Assembly: GCA_028871345.1 (NCBI GenBank)
Contig: JAGWNK010000001.1
Coordinates: forward strand, 186,001-250,000
Length of the DNA stretch: 64,000 nucleotides
Reading direction: 5' to 3'
Origin: Alphaproteobacteria bacterium
GTDB lineage: Bacteria; Pseudomonadota; Alphaproteobacteria; Micropepsales; Micropepsaceae
The first letter of the stretch is position 1. Each line of letters begins with the position of its first letter. The notes beneath the pieces are model-generated. The model did no database searches and had not been told where the DNA came from. It was given only the letters and a program-made list of their open reading frames with translations. Shown piece by piece: positions 9,318-16,924 of this stretch. The translations under genes and the position numbers were made by a program.

Positions 9318-10223
9318 ATGTCGAGCCGCGCGCTTCCGGCCCTGGCGGGCGAAGGCGGACTATCGCGCTACCTTTCGGAGATCCGGAAGTTCCCGCTTCT
9401 GGCGCCGGAAGAGGAATACATGCTGGCCAAGCGGTGGAAAGAGCACGAAGACCCCGAAGCGGCCCGCCGGCTCGTCACCTCGCATCTGCGGCTGGTCGCC
9501 AAGATCGCCATGGGCTACCGCGGCTACGGTCTTCCGACCTCGGAAATCATCGCCGAAGGCAATGTCGGCCTGATGCAGGCGGTCAAGCGCTTCGATCCGG
9601 AACGCGGCTTCCGCCTCGCCACCTACGCCATGTGGTGGATCCGCGCCTCGATCCAGGAATTCATCCTGCGCTCATGGAGCCTGGTGAAGATCGGCACCAC
9701 GTCGGACCAGAAGAAGCTGTTCTTCAACCTGCGCAAGGCAAAGAACAAAATCAACGCCATCGAGGAAGGCGACCTGACGCCCGAACACGTCGCGACGCTC
9801 GCCGACCAGCTCGGCGTCTCCGAGACCGAAGTCGTCAACATGAACCGGCGCCTGTCGGCCCCGGACTCTTCGCTCAACGCGCCGCTGCGAGGCGACGGGG
9901 AGTCGGAATGGCAGGACTGGCTGCAGGACGACGCGCTCGACCAGGAGACCCGCATGGCGGAGTCCCAGGAGGTCAACGAGCGCCGGGAACTGCTTAACGC
10001 CGCCCTGGGGGAGCTGCCTGAGCGCGAGCGTGAGATCATCCGCGCCCGGCGGCTGATGGACGAACCGGCCACGCTGGAAGAGCTGTCGCACCGCTTCGGC
10101 ATTTCGCGCGAGCGCGTGCGCCAGATCGAGGTGCGGGCGTTCGACCGGCTTCAGCGCAGCATCAAGGCCGCGCTGCGCGACAAGCGCGCGGCATTGGGCG
10201 AAGCGGCCGCGACGGAACCCTGA
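9318..10223 (+). CDS. rpoH: RNA polymerase heat-shock sigma factor RpoH (sigma-32)
   Basis: Directs RNA polymerase to heat-shock promoters. 301 residues from the ATG at 9318, which has GAGGGA upstream. Region 2 is intact (EGNVGLMQAVKRFDPERGFR, ATYAMWWIRASIQEFILRSW). The RpoH box QKKLFFNLRK separates sigma-32 from other sigma-70 proteins. Region 4 ends with the helix-turn-helix GISRERVRQIEVRAFDRL. It lies 117 bases after rluD. Confidence 0.96.
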   Translation: MSSRALPALAGEGGLSRYLSEIRKFPLLAPEEEYMLAKRWKEHEDPEAARRLVTSHLRLVAKIAMGYRGYGLPTSEIIAEGNVGLMQAVKRFDPERGFRLATYAMWWIRASIQEFILRSWSLVKIGTTSDQKKLFFNLRKAKNKINAIEEGDLTPEHVATLADQLGVSETEVVNMNRRLSAPDSSLNAPLRGDGESEWQDWLQDDALDQETRMAESQEVNERRELLNAALGELPEREREIIRARRLMDEPATLEELSHRFGISRERVRQIEVRAFDRLQRSIKAALRDKRAALGEAAATEP

Positions 10224-10303
10224 GCGCGCCGTAGGTCTCCGGCGCTGGTTTGGCGTTCCAGAACATATTACTGTCAAACGACAGCAGTGCGTTGGGGAAT
10301 CCT

Positions 10304-10834
10304 ATGACATTCGCAACCTGGGCCAGGCGCGTCGGCGCTGCTGCCGCCATCCTGGTCGTGGTCGGCGTCGGCGCAAGCGCCGACGATAATTGGGTGCCGG
10401 TCACCGGCGGCAACGGCGACTTTCATTTCCTGGCGCCTACGGAGCCCAAGGTCGAAACCTCGAACGATACCGATAACGGCGTGCCCTATGCGCAGACGCT
10501 GTACACCTCGGTCGCAACCGGTTTTGCCGAAATCGGCACGTTCTCCGACTACGGGACAGCGAATGTCCAACCGGAGATCGACCTGGTGGTCACCGGATTC
10601 CTCAAAGGAATGGGCGCCACGCTGATCTCGAACGAACCGATGCCGTACGTGCGCGGCCCCAAGGATACGCTGACGGGCGCCCTCGTTTCCGCAAGGAGCG
10701 ACAAGGCCACCTGTCACGTGCGCCTCGTCATCGACCACGCACGGATTTACGGCCTGGCAGCGTGCGGGCTCACCGGCTACGATGCGACGGCCGAGATGGA
10801 CCGCGCCATCGCCTCGTTTACGATCACGAAATAG
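10304..10834 (+). CDS. Exported hypothetical protein
   Basis: 176 residues from the ATG at 10304, preceded by GGGG. An N-terminal signal peptide (VGAAAAILVVVGVGASA) is followed by a mature part of about 145 residues with two cysteines (one in ATCHVRL, one in AACGLTG) that could pair in the periplasm. No catalytic motif is visible and I do not recognise a family. The larger upstream-extended frame is not favoured because the signal peptide would be buried. It converges on the DUF488 gene with a 6-base gap. Confidence 0.75.
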   Translation: MTFATWARRVGAAAAILVVVGVGASADDNWVPVTGGNGDFHFLAPTEPKVETSNDTDNGVPYAQTLYTSVATGFAEIGTFSDYGTANVQPEIDLVVTGFLKGMGATLISNEPMPYVRGPKDTLTGALVSARSDKATCHVRLVIDHARIYGLAACGLTGYDATAEMDRAIASFTITK

Positions 10835-10840
10835 CGCCGC

Positions 10841-11206
10841 TCAGCGTTTCTTCAGCAAGAACTGCTTCAGCGCCACCGCGTTGTTGTGCTCCTCGTCGCG
10901 AGCCGCGAAGAGGAGCGTGACGGGGCGTTCCATCAACTGCCCGCGCAACTCCTTCAAGGCCTCGCGCGCCTCCGGCTCGTTCAGTTCCTTGGCATACGCC
11001 TTGCGGAAATCGGGCCACAGTTCCGGATCGTGGTGGAAGCGCTTGCGCAGCTCGTTCGATGGAGCGAGGGCCTTCAGCCAGAGGTCGACCTTCGCCTTCT
11101 GCTTGGTGATGCCGCGCGGCCAGAGGCGGTCCACCAGGACGCGCAGCCCGTCGGCCCTGCTCGAAGGCTCGTAAACACGCTTCACGTGCACGGAACGGGC
11201 GGCCAT
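10841..11206 (-). CDS. DUF488 domain protein
   Basis: 121-residue protein of the DUF488 (YeaO-like) family, recognised from KRVYEPSSRADGLRVLVDRL, WPRG, the W-KALAPSNELRKRFHHDPE segment and the C-terminal TLLFAARDEEHNNAVALK. The biochemical role of the family is not established. The gene stands alone and converges with the exported-protein gene. Confidence 0.88.
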   Translation of the reverse strand: MAARSVHVKRVYEPSSRADGLRVLVDRLWPRGITKQKAKVDLWLKALAPSNELRKRFHHDPELWPDFRKAYAKELNEPEAREALKELRGQLMERPVTLLFAARDEEHNNAVALKQFLLKKR

Positions 11207-11326
11207 TCGTCACTCCCTGCCAAACACAAGATCATAACGCGACATCGGCGCACGCGGAACGGGTTGCCTGTGACGTCCATGACGGCAAAATGGTATTGAT
11301 GCCTGCCGCCGCGACGCGAGGGCGCC

Positions 11327-11884
11327 ATGAAACGCCATGCAAAAAAGGATTATCCCCTCCACCTGATCCGCCGGCATCTGGAACCGGGGCCGGTCGTGCT
11401 TGTCAGCTCGGCCTGGAAGGGCAAAACCAACATCATGACCATGGGGTGGCACATGATGATGGAGTTCACGCCGGCGCTGTTCGGCTGCATCATCTCCAAC
11501 CAGAACCACAGCTTCACGCTGATCCGCAACGCCGGGGAGTGCGTGGTCAACGTGCCGACCGTGGAACTGGCCGACACAGTGGCCCAGATCGGCAACTCGA
11601 CCGGAGGCGAACTCGACAAGTTCGCGGCGTTCGGCTTGACGCCCGCCAGGGCCGCGATCGTCGAAGCCCCTCTGATCGCCGAATGCTACGCCAGCTTCGA
11701 ATGCCGGCTCTATGACGGCAGTCAGATCGAGAAGTACAACTTCTTCATCTGGGAGGTGGTAAAGGCGCATGTGGCGCCCACGCCAAAATACCCCAGGACC
11801 ATCCATTACAAGGGCGAGGGCGAGTTCCGCGTCGCCGGGGACACCGTCAGTTTGCGCAAGCGATTTCGGGCGGACTACCTGTAG
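11327..11884 (+). CDS. Flavin reductase-like (DIM6/NTAB) FMN-binding protein
   Basis: 185 residues with the split-barrel flavin reductase fold signature: PGPVVLVSSAWKGKTNIMTM near the start, then NQNHSFTLIRNAGECVVNVP and a C-terminal IWEVVKAHVAP. Members bind FMN and reduce free flavin or serve a partner oxygenase. No oxygenase gene lies beside it, so the partner is unknown. Confidence 0.82.
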   Translation: MKRHAKKDYPLHLIRRHLEPGPVVLVSSAWKGKTNIMTMGWHMMMEFTPALFGCIISNQNHSFTLIRNAGECVVNVPTVELADTVAQIGNSTGGELDKFAAFGLTPARAAIVEAPLIAECYASFECRLYDGSQIEKYNFFIWEVVKAHVAPTPKYPRTIHYKGEGEFRVAGDTVSLRKRFRADYL

Positions 11885-11947
11885 GCCACATTTGACGGTG
11901 GGTATCGCCGGCCATAAAAGGGCGACCCGCGTCGAAGAGACCCAAGA

Positions 11948-12322
11948 ATGCCCGAAGCCTCCACCACGATCGGCCGCTGCTACCGCTTCGAATCCGCGCA
12001 TTTTCTGCCGAAGGTCCCCGAAGGCCATCGCTGCCGCAATCTGCACGGCCACAACTACCGCGTGGAGGTCGTGGTGCGCGGCCCCATCGACACGCGCGGC
12101 TTCGTCCGCGACTTCGCGGAGGTGGATGCCGACATGGCGCCGCTGCTGGCCCTGGTCGATCACAAGCTGCTGAACGACGTGGACGGACTATCAAACCCTA
12201 CGGCCGAACGCATCGCGCACTGGTTCCTCGACCGCATGCCCGACTGCGAGCGCGTCAGGGTGTGGGAGAACGCCGACTGCTGGGCGGAAGTCGTTCGTAC
12301 TGCAAACGATACGACCTCTTAG
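11948..12322 (+). CDS. queD: 6-carboxy-5,6,7,8-tetrahydropterin synthase (QueD)
   Basis: Acts in the queuosine/deazapurine pathway, turning dihydroneopterin triphosphate into carboxytetrahydropterin. The 124-residue length is normal. Zinc ligands are His18 in FESAHFLP and His33/His35 in NLHGHNY, and Cys29 is the catalytic thiol. VDHKLLND, NPTAERIAHW and the final VWENADCWAEV complete the family signature. No other queuosine genes are in the window. Confidence 0.93.
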   Translation: MPEASTTIGRCYRFESAHFLPKVPEGHRCRNLHGHNYRVEVVVRGPIDTRGFVRDFAEVDADMAPLLALVDHKLLNDVDGLSNPTAERIAHWFLDRMPDCERVRVWENADCWAEVVRTANDTTS

Positions 12323-12421
12323 TCGCAAGCTGCTGCACAAACCTTTCAGGCGCGACGCCAATCGGGCGTAGCGTCCGCGCACGTTGCCGATCATCGATTG
12401 GCCGCCAATCAGGAGGGATCC

Positions 12422-12941
12422 ATGAATCACGCCTTGACGCTTGCGGTCGTGGTGCTGTTTTGCGGCGCCACAATGGGCGCGAGCAGCGCGACTTCGGTCA
12501 GGGGGCTTCCGAACATCGAACGGTTCCGCGCGGCGAAATCCGCGCCCCTCAAAGCGCCACGCCTCTATAGCGCCAACGAGCGTGCGGCAGCCGTCGCCGC
12601 CATCATGAAGAGCAGCGCTCCGCCGCTTCTCGGACCGACCATGCGACGATCTGGACGATCCGGTGCTGGAACTCGCGCTCAAGGTCCAGCAAGGCAGACA
12701 TTGCGCCATCGATTGCCGCATGGCGGGACAGGTCATCGCGTACCAGATCGCCCTCGAACCTCATGACCGCGCCACGGACATGAAGGGTCAGATGAACCCC
12801 GACCGCAACCAGCATGTGGTCATTGCCACGCCAGCGATGCCCACCAGCGGCCTGCTGAGCGTCTACCTGTGGTGGGGCGGCGCGTCTGGACAGAACGCGC
12901 CGCCTGTGACGTATTGGGGCTGTGACGTCTCGCCGTTCTGA
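12422..12941 (+). pseudogene. Exported protein gene broken by a frameshift
   Basis: A strong Shine-Dalgarno (AGGAGG, 12411-12416) and ATG at 12422 open a reading frame with a clean signal peptide (LTLAVVVLFCGATMGASSA) that is coherent to about 12640. From about 12642 the coding character moves to the next frame (DDLDDPVLELALKVQQGRH), which ends with TGA at 12939-12941. That second half has high-GC third positions and a sensible end (PVTYWGCDVSPF). Joining the frames needs one base removed, or two added, near 12640-12655. It could be a sequencing error rather than a true lesion. The family is not recognised; the mature part would hold several cysteines. Confidence 0.6.
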
Positions 12942-13044
12942 TCGCCGGCGGCCATGAGCGAACTTGGAAGCCGCCATGCGCGGCCGCGGCTTCGCTTGTG
13001 CGCGGCCGGACGCTAGCCTCCGATTTTCCAATGAGGAAAGGCCG

Positions 13045-13851
13045 ATGAAGCTCAAGCTCTGGCAGGTCGATGCGTTCGCGCGCCATGCCCTGGAAGGCAA
13101 TCCGGCGGCGGTAGTGCCGCTTGAAGCGTGGATCGACGCCGCGCTGATGCAGAAGATCGCGGACGAGAACAATCTGGCGGAGACGGCATTCTTCGTGCGC
13201 ACCGGCCCGGGACGCTACGATCTGCGCTGGTTCACGCCCGAGGCCGAGGTCGATCTTTGCGGCCACGCCACTCTGGGCAGCGCCTGGACCATCTTCGAAT
13301 ACCTTGATCCGGGGCTGGCATCGGTGTCCTTCCTGACGCGCTCTGGCGAACTGACCGTGACGCGCACCGCGAACGGGCTGTCGATGTCCCTGCCCTCCGA
13401 CATGCCGGCCACCTATGACGCGCCCGCCGGGCTGGCCAAAGCGATCGGCGAGGCCTTGGACGTGCCGATGCCGAAGGAGCTGCATAAGGCGCGCTACCTC
13501 CTGGCGCTGTGGGACGAAGCAAAGGTGATCCGTGGCATCAAGCGCATCGACGTGGGCCGGGTGCTGCGCGACGCGGGCTTCTGGGGCCTGGTCGTCACGG
13601 CCAAGGGCGACGAAGGCTACGATTTCGTGTCGCGCTTCTTCGCCCCCGACAAGGGCGTGCCCGAGGATCCGGTGACGGGCTCGGCGCACTGCATCCTGAC
13701 GCCGTTCTGGGCCAGGCGACTCGGCAAGAAGACGTTGAAAGCGCGCCAGGTATCCCCGCGCGGCGGCGATCTCGTCTGCACCGACGACGGCGCGCGCACC
13801 ACGCTCGAAGGCACCTGCGCGCCGTACATGACAGGCGAGATCAGCGTCTAG
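13045..13851 (+). CDS. PhzF-family isomerase-like protein
   Basis: 268 residues, the usual size for PhzF/diaminopimelate-epimerase-fold proteins. The opening KLWQVDAFARHALEGNPAAV, the catalytic Glu in NNLAETAFFV and the DLCGHATLGSAW motif are all present, followed by the second half with PEDPVTGSAHC. The real substrate of most non-phenazine members is unknown and no phenazine genes are near. ATG 13045 is chosen because it begins the family's conserved N-terminus. Confidence 0.88.
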   Translation: MKLKLWQVDAFARHALEGNPAAVVPLEAWIDAALMQKIADENNLAETAFFVRTGPGRYDLRWFTPEAEVDLCGHATLGSAWTIFEYLDPGLASVSFLTRSGELTVTRTANGLSMSLPSDMPATYDAPAGLAKAIGEALDVPMPKELHKARYLLALWDEAKVIRGIKRIDVGRVLRDAGFWGLVVTAKGDEGYDFVSRFFAPDKGVPEDPVTGSAHCILTPFWARRLGKKTLKARQVSPRGGDLVCTDDGARTTLEGTCAPYMTGEISV

Positions 13852-13866
13852 GCGGCGTCATTCCCC

Positions 13867-14283
13867 CTAGCCCGGCTCCTCGTCATCGACGATGCCGATG
13901 CCGAATTCCTCGAGCCCCTCCTCGAGATAGTCGGCGAGCAGCGGCAACTCGAGAAGGTAGTCCGCCGTGCGGTTCAGGTGCTCGGCGCGCGCCGTAGCCA
14001 GTGCCGCATTCCATTCGGTGATGTCGTAGGTGCCGCGGCCGAGCCAGGCCAACGCCACGAGTTCGAGGCGCTCGTCCTCGTTGAGAGCGCGAACGGCGTC
14101 CGCCAATTCCTGGCGCGTGCCGTCAAACGGCGAATCCTCGAGAATATCCACGCCGTTGTCGTCCGCGGGATTGGATCCCGGGTCCGGATCGGTAAGCGCC
14201 TCTTTGGCGTCCACCTCGCGGGCGCGTTCGATGATGAACGCCACCTTGTCGGTCGAGATATCGAGGCTCGGCGTATCGGACAT
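13867..14283 (-). CDS. DUF3775 family protein
   Basis: 138 residues, acidic. The start at 14283 is chosen because LDISTDKVAFIIERAREVDAKE is the DUF3775 N-terminus; upstream ATGs at 14307 and 14331 are possible. RQELADAVRALNEDERLELV and ALAWLGRGTYDITEW follow. The function of the family is unknown. It ends 15 bases from the PhzF gene, convergently. Confidence 0.78.
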   Translation of the reverse strand: MSDTPSLDISTDKVAFIIERAREVDAKEALTDPDPGSNPADDNGVDILEDSPFDGTRQELADAVRALNEDERLELVALAWLGRGTYDITEWNAALATARAEHLNRTADYLLELPLLADYLEEGLEEFGIGIVDDEEPG

Positions 14284-14416
14284 GTCACGGAGAGAAAAGA
14301 TCGGCATGGCGGCATCCCGGAGGTTCCCCAAGGAAACGGCTGGGCCGCGAGCCTGTTCCGCCCATGACCGGGTGGCGCATCCGAGCTATGGTATTGTCCA
14401 ATCCTTGGGGGGAACC

Positions 14417-14893
14417 ATGATGCGAATGAACGTGCTTTGGGCAGCGGTTGCAGCTGTCGTGTTGTGCACTTCGGCGCAGGCCGCGCCGAAGATCGACGAC
14501 CCGGTCATATTCGTGCGTTGGGTCTATGCCGAAATGGCGACCGACAAGAATTTCGCCTACCCCGAGGACGCCTTGAGTCCGCGCCTCAAGGCCTTGGAGG
14601 ATCTCGACAAGCGGGAAGCCGGCGGCGAAGTCGGACGGCTCGACTTCGACTTCTTCGCCAACGCGCAGGACTGGTCGATCTCCGACCTCAGCGTGACCGG
14701 TGCGCCGGTGGAGAACGCAAAGGATCGCGAGGTCGTCACCGCCCAGTTCAAGAACGGCAAACGAAAGAACGAAATCCATTTCTATTTCGAAAAGACCGCC
14801 GCCGGATGGAAGCTCGATGACGCACGTTCCGTCATCGGCGGAAGCTGGACCTTGTCGCTGATCCTCAAATACGGCTGGGATACGCCCGAATAG
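14417..14893 (+). CDS. Periplasmic protein, DUF3828-like
   Basis: 158 residues from ATG 14417 behind a GGGGGGAA Shine-Dalgarno. A signal peptide (VLWAAVAAVVLCTSAQAA) precedes a small domain with FVRWVYAEMATD, LDFDFFANAQDWSISDLSV and the end HFYFEKTAAGWKLDDARS. That is the shape of DUF3828/NTF2-like periplasmic proteins, but the family call is tentative. It ends about 55 bases upstream of the putative serC promoter. Confidence 0.7.
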   Translation: MMRMNVLWAAVAAVVLCTSAQAAPKIDDPVIFVRWVYAEMATDKNFAYPEDALSPRLKALEDLDKREAGGEVGRLDFDFFANAQDWSISDLSVTGAPVENAKDREVVTAQFKNGKRKNEIHFYFEKTAAGWKLDDARSVIGGSWTLSLILKYGWDTPE

Positions 14894-14947
14894 ACGGCGA
14901 ACGAAAATTTCTCCTTATGTAAGAAGCCGGACGAACGGCATTTCCGT

Positions 14948-14976
14948 TTGACTGCGCGCCGGCGAATCTGTAAGCA
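14948..14976 (+). promoter_or_regulatory. Candidate serC promoter
   Basis: TTGACT at 14948-14953 and TAAGCA at 14971-14976 with 17 bases between them. The first hexamer is good, the second weak. A transcript starting near 14983 would begin just before the first leader hairpin, which fits. Not proven. Confidence 0.35.
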
Positions 14977-14989
14977 CGTTTCCGGGCCA

Positions 14990-15027
14990 CGCCTCCCCAA
15001 CGAGGCGCAACATTCTGGAAGGAATGT
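14990..15027 (+). promoter_or_regulatory. serC leader RNA: two hairpins, the second masking the Shine-Dalgarno
   Basis: Hairpin 1: CGCCTC (14990-14995) with GAGGCG (15002-15007), loop CCCAAC. Hairpin 2: ACATTC (15010-15015) with GAATGT (15022-15027), loop TGGAAG; the serC Shine-Dalgarno GGAAGGA lies in its loop and 3' arm, 6-10 bases before the ATG at 15031. A conserved serC RNA motif is known upstream of serC in alphaproteobacteria, and this arrangement is probably an instance. The ligand, if any, is unknown. Confidence 0.75.
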
Positions 15028-15030
15028 GAG

Positions 15031-16188
15031 ATGACCGGTACAGCACCGGCCGTGCGCCCTGCACGGCCTTTTTTTTCGTCCGGACCCTGCGCCAAGCGCC
15101 CCGGATGGACTCCTGAAGCTCTCAACGCCGCCCTTCTGGGCCGCTCGCACCGCTCCAAGCCGGGCAAGGCCCGGCTGAAGGATGCAATCGACCGCACCAA
15201 GGCGATCCTCGGCATCCCCGTGGATTACCGCGTGGGCATCGTACCGGCTTCGGACACAGGCGCCGTCGAGATGGCGCTATGGTCGCTGCTCGGCCCCAAG
15301 ACGGTCGACCTCTTCGCCTGGGAGAGCTTCGGCGAGGACTGGGTCACCGACACGCTCAAGCAGCTCAAGCTGAAGGACAGCCGCATCTTCAAGGCGGCTT
15401 ACGGCGAACTCCCGAATCTCAAGGAAGCCGACCCCAACAACGACATCGTGTTCCTGTGGAACGGCACGACGTCGGGCGTGCGCGTGCCGAATGGCGACTG
15501 GATCTCCGACAACCGCGAGGGACTGACGATCTGCGATGCGACCTCGGCCGCCTTCGCCATGGACCTCCCGTGGAAGAAGCTCGATGTCGCGACGTTCTCC
15601 TGGCAGAAGGTTCTGGGCGGAGAAGCCGCGCACGGCATGCTGGTCCTCTCCCCGCGTGCCGTTGCGCGGCTCGAGGCCCATACCCCGCCCTGGCCGATGC
15701 CGAAGATCTTCCGCATGACCAAGGGCGGCAAGCTCGTCGAGGGAATATTCGAGGGCGAGACCATCAACACGCCGTCGATGCTGGCCCTGGAAGATTACCT
15801 GGATGCGCTGAAATGGGCCGAATCGATCGGCGGCCTGAAGGGCCTTATCGCCCGCTCCAACGCCAATGTCGGCGCCCTGGCGCGCTGGGTGAAGGAAAGC
15901 GGCTGGGCCGATTTCCTCGCCAAGGACGAGGCCATCCGCTCCAATACCTCGGTCTGCCTCAAGATCGTCGATCCCTGGTTCGCAGCCCTTGGGGCCGATG
16001 CGCAGGCGGATGCGGCGAAGAAGATCGCCTCGACGCTCGAAAAGGAAGGCGTGGCGCTCGACATCGCCGCGTATCGCGCTGCGCCGCCGGGTTTGCGCAT
16101 CTGGTGCGGCGCGACGATCGACCACACCGACGTCGAAGCGCTGACGCCCTGGCTTGACTGGGCCTGGGGCACGGTCAAGGCCGGCTGA
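15031..16188 (+). CDS. serC: Phosphoserine aminotransferase SerC
   Basis: PLP enzyme making 3-phosphoserine from 3-phosphohydroxypyruvate and glutamate. 385 residues, alphaproteobacterial form. [13 protein letters not shown] begins the conserved part, and the PLP lysine is in [17 protein letters not shown]. The family also shows [14 protein letters not shown] and [20 protein letters not shown]. The ATG at 15031 has GGAAGGA upstream and is the only sensible start, so the terminator hairpin lies in coding sequence. It leads a serC-sseB-serA operon. Confidence 0.96.
   Translation: MTGTAPAVRPARPFFSSGPCAKRPGWTPEALNAALLGRSHRSKPGKARLKDAIDRTKAILGIPVDYRVGIVPASDTGAVEMALWSLLGPKTVDLFAWESFGEDWVTDTLKQLKLKDSRIFKAAYGELPNLKEADPNNDIVFLWNGTTSGVRVPNGDWISDNREGLTICDATSAAFAMDLPWKKLDVATFSWQKVLGGEAAHGMLVLSPRAVARLEAHTPPWPMPKIFRMTKGGKLVEGIFEGETINTPSMLALEDYLDALKWAESIGGLKGLIARSNANVGALARWVKESGWADFLAKDEAIRSNTSVCLKIVDPWFAALGADAQADAAKKIASTLEKEGVALDIAAYRAAPPGLRIWCGATIDHTDVEALTPWLDWAWGTVKAG
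15048..15077 (+). terminator. Intrinsic terminator inside the first codons of serC (attenuator)
   Basis: GGCCGTGC (15048-15055), loop GCCCT, GCACGGCC (15061-15068), then nine T (15069-15077): a perfect 8-bp GC-rich stem and U-run, lying entirely within serC codons 6-16. CCGGT (15035-15039) can pair with ACCGG (15045-15049), a smaller hairpin that takes the first two bases of the terminator stem. This suggests mutually exclusive structures. Confidence 0.8.
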
Positions 16189-16208
16189 GCATCCATCCGG
16201 AGGAGCCG

Positions 16209-16910
16209 ATGAGCTTCGAGCCCGAAAATGCTCTGGAGAAAGCCATGGCGCTGGCAGCAGCGCAGGAGAGCGCGCGCCCGGCATTCTTCCGCTCCATGAT
16301 GGAGGCCGAGTTGTTCCTGCTGGGCGAGGCCGACATCGAAAACTCCGGTCGGCTGAGCATCGACACGATCACACGCGGTGCCGAGACATATCATCCGGTT
16401 TTCACGTCCGAGCGGCGGTTGCGCGAATTCGTGCGCGGGCCTGCCCAGGGGTTCACGATGGGAGGGCGCGTCTTGTTCCTCGCCACGCGCGGCGCGGCCT
16501 TCGTCATCAATCCGGGCTCTGAACTCAACAAAATCCTGCTGCCGCAGGAGATCGCCTACTGGCTCGACCAAGCCGCACCGTCACCCTCGATCACGGTGAT
16601 ACCGCCGCCCAAGCATCCCAAGAAGCTGATCCAGGCGCTGTCCGTGCTGTTCACCAGCCGCTCCCGCGTGACGTCGGCCCGGTTGATCTACGCCGCACAG
16701 GAGGGGCTGAAGCCCTATCCGTTGATCGGCATCGAAGCGGAAGGTGACGCGCGCCTCTTGTCCAAGGAGATCTTCGAAGCGGCCGCCGCCGCCATGCCCA
16801 GAACGCGCATCGACGTCATCCACCTCAATGCTCCCGGGCTCAAGCATCCTCTCCAGGAGCACCTTCTCGCCATCGCGCCCTTCTACGAGCGCAAGACTCC
16901 GATCAACTGA
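16209..16910 (+). CDS. sseB: SseB-family protein (enhanced serine sensitivity)
   Basis: 233 residues. The N-terminal SseB domain (ENALEKAMALAAAQESARPA, FFRSMMEAELFLLG, TSERRLREFV) is followed by an SseB C-terminal domain (PHPKKLIQALSVLF-like, then HPLQEHLLAIAPFYERKTP). E. coli sseB was named for a serine-sensitivity phenotype; its biochemistry is unclear. It sits between serC (20-base gap) and serA (14-base gap), which makes a serine-related role likely here. Confidence 0.85.
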   Translation: MSFEPENALEKAMALAAAQESARPAFFRSMMEAELFLLGEADIENSGRLSIDTITRGAETYHPVFTSERRLREFVRGPAQGFTMGGRVLFLATRGAAFVINPGSELNKILLPQEIAYWLDQAAPSPSITVIPPPKHPKKLIQALSVLFTSRSRVTSARLIYAAQEGLKPYPLIGIEAEGDARLLSKEIFEAAAAAMPRTRIDVIHLNAPGLKHPLQEHLLAIAPFYERKTPIN

Positions 16911-16924
16911 CAGGAACCGTAGCC

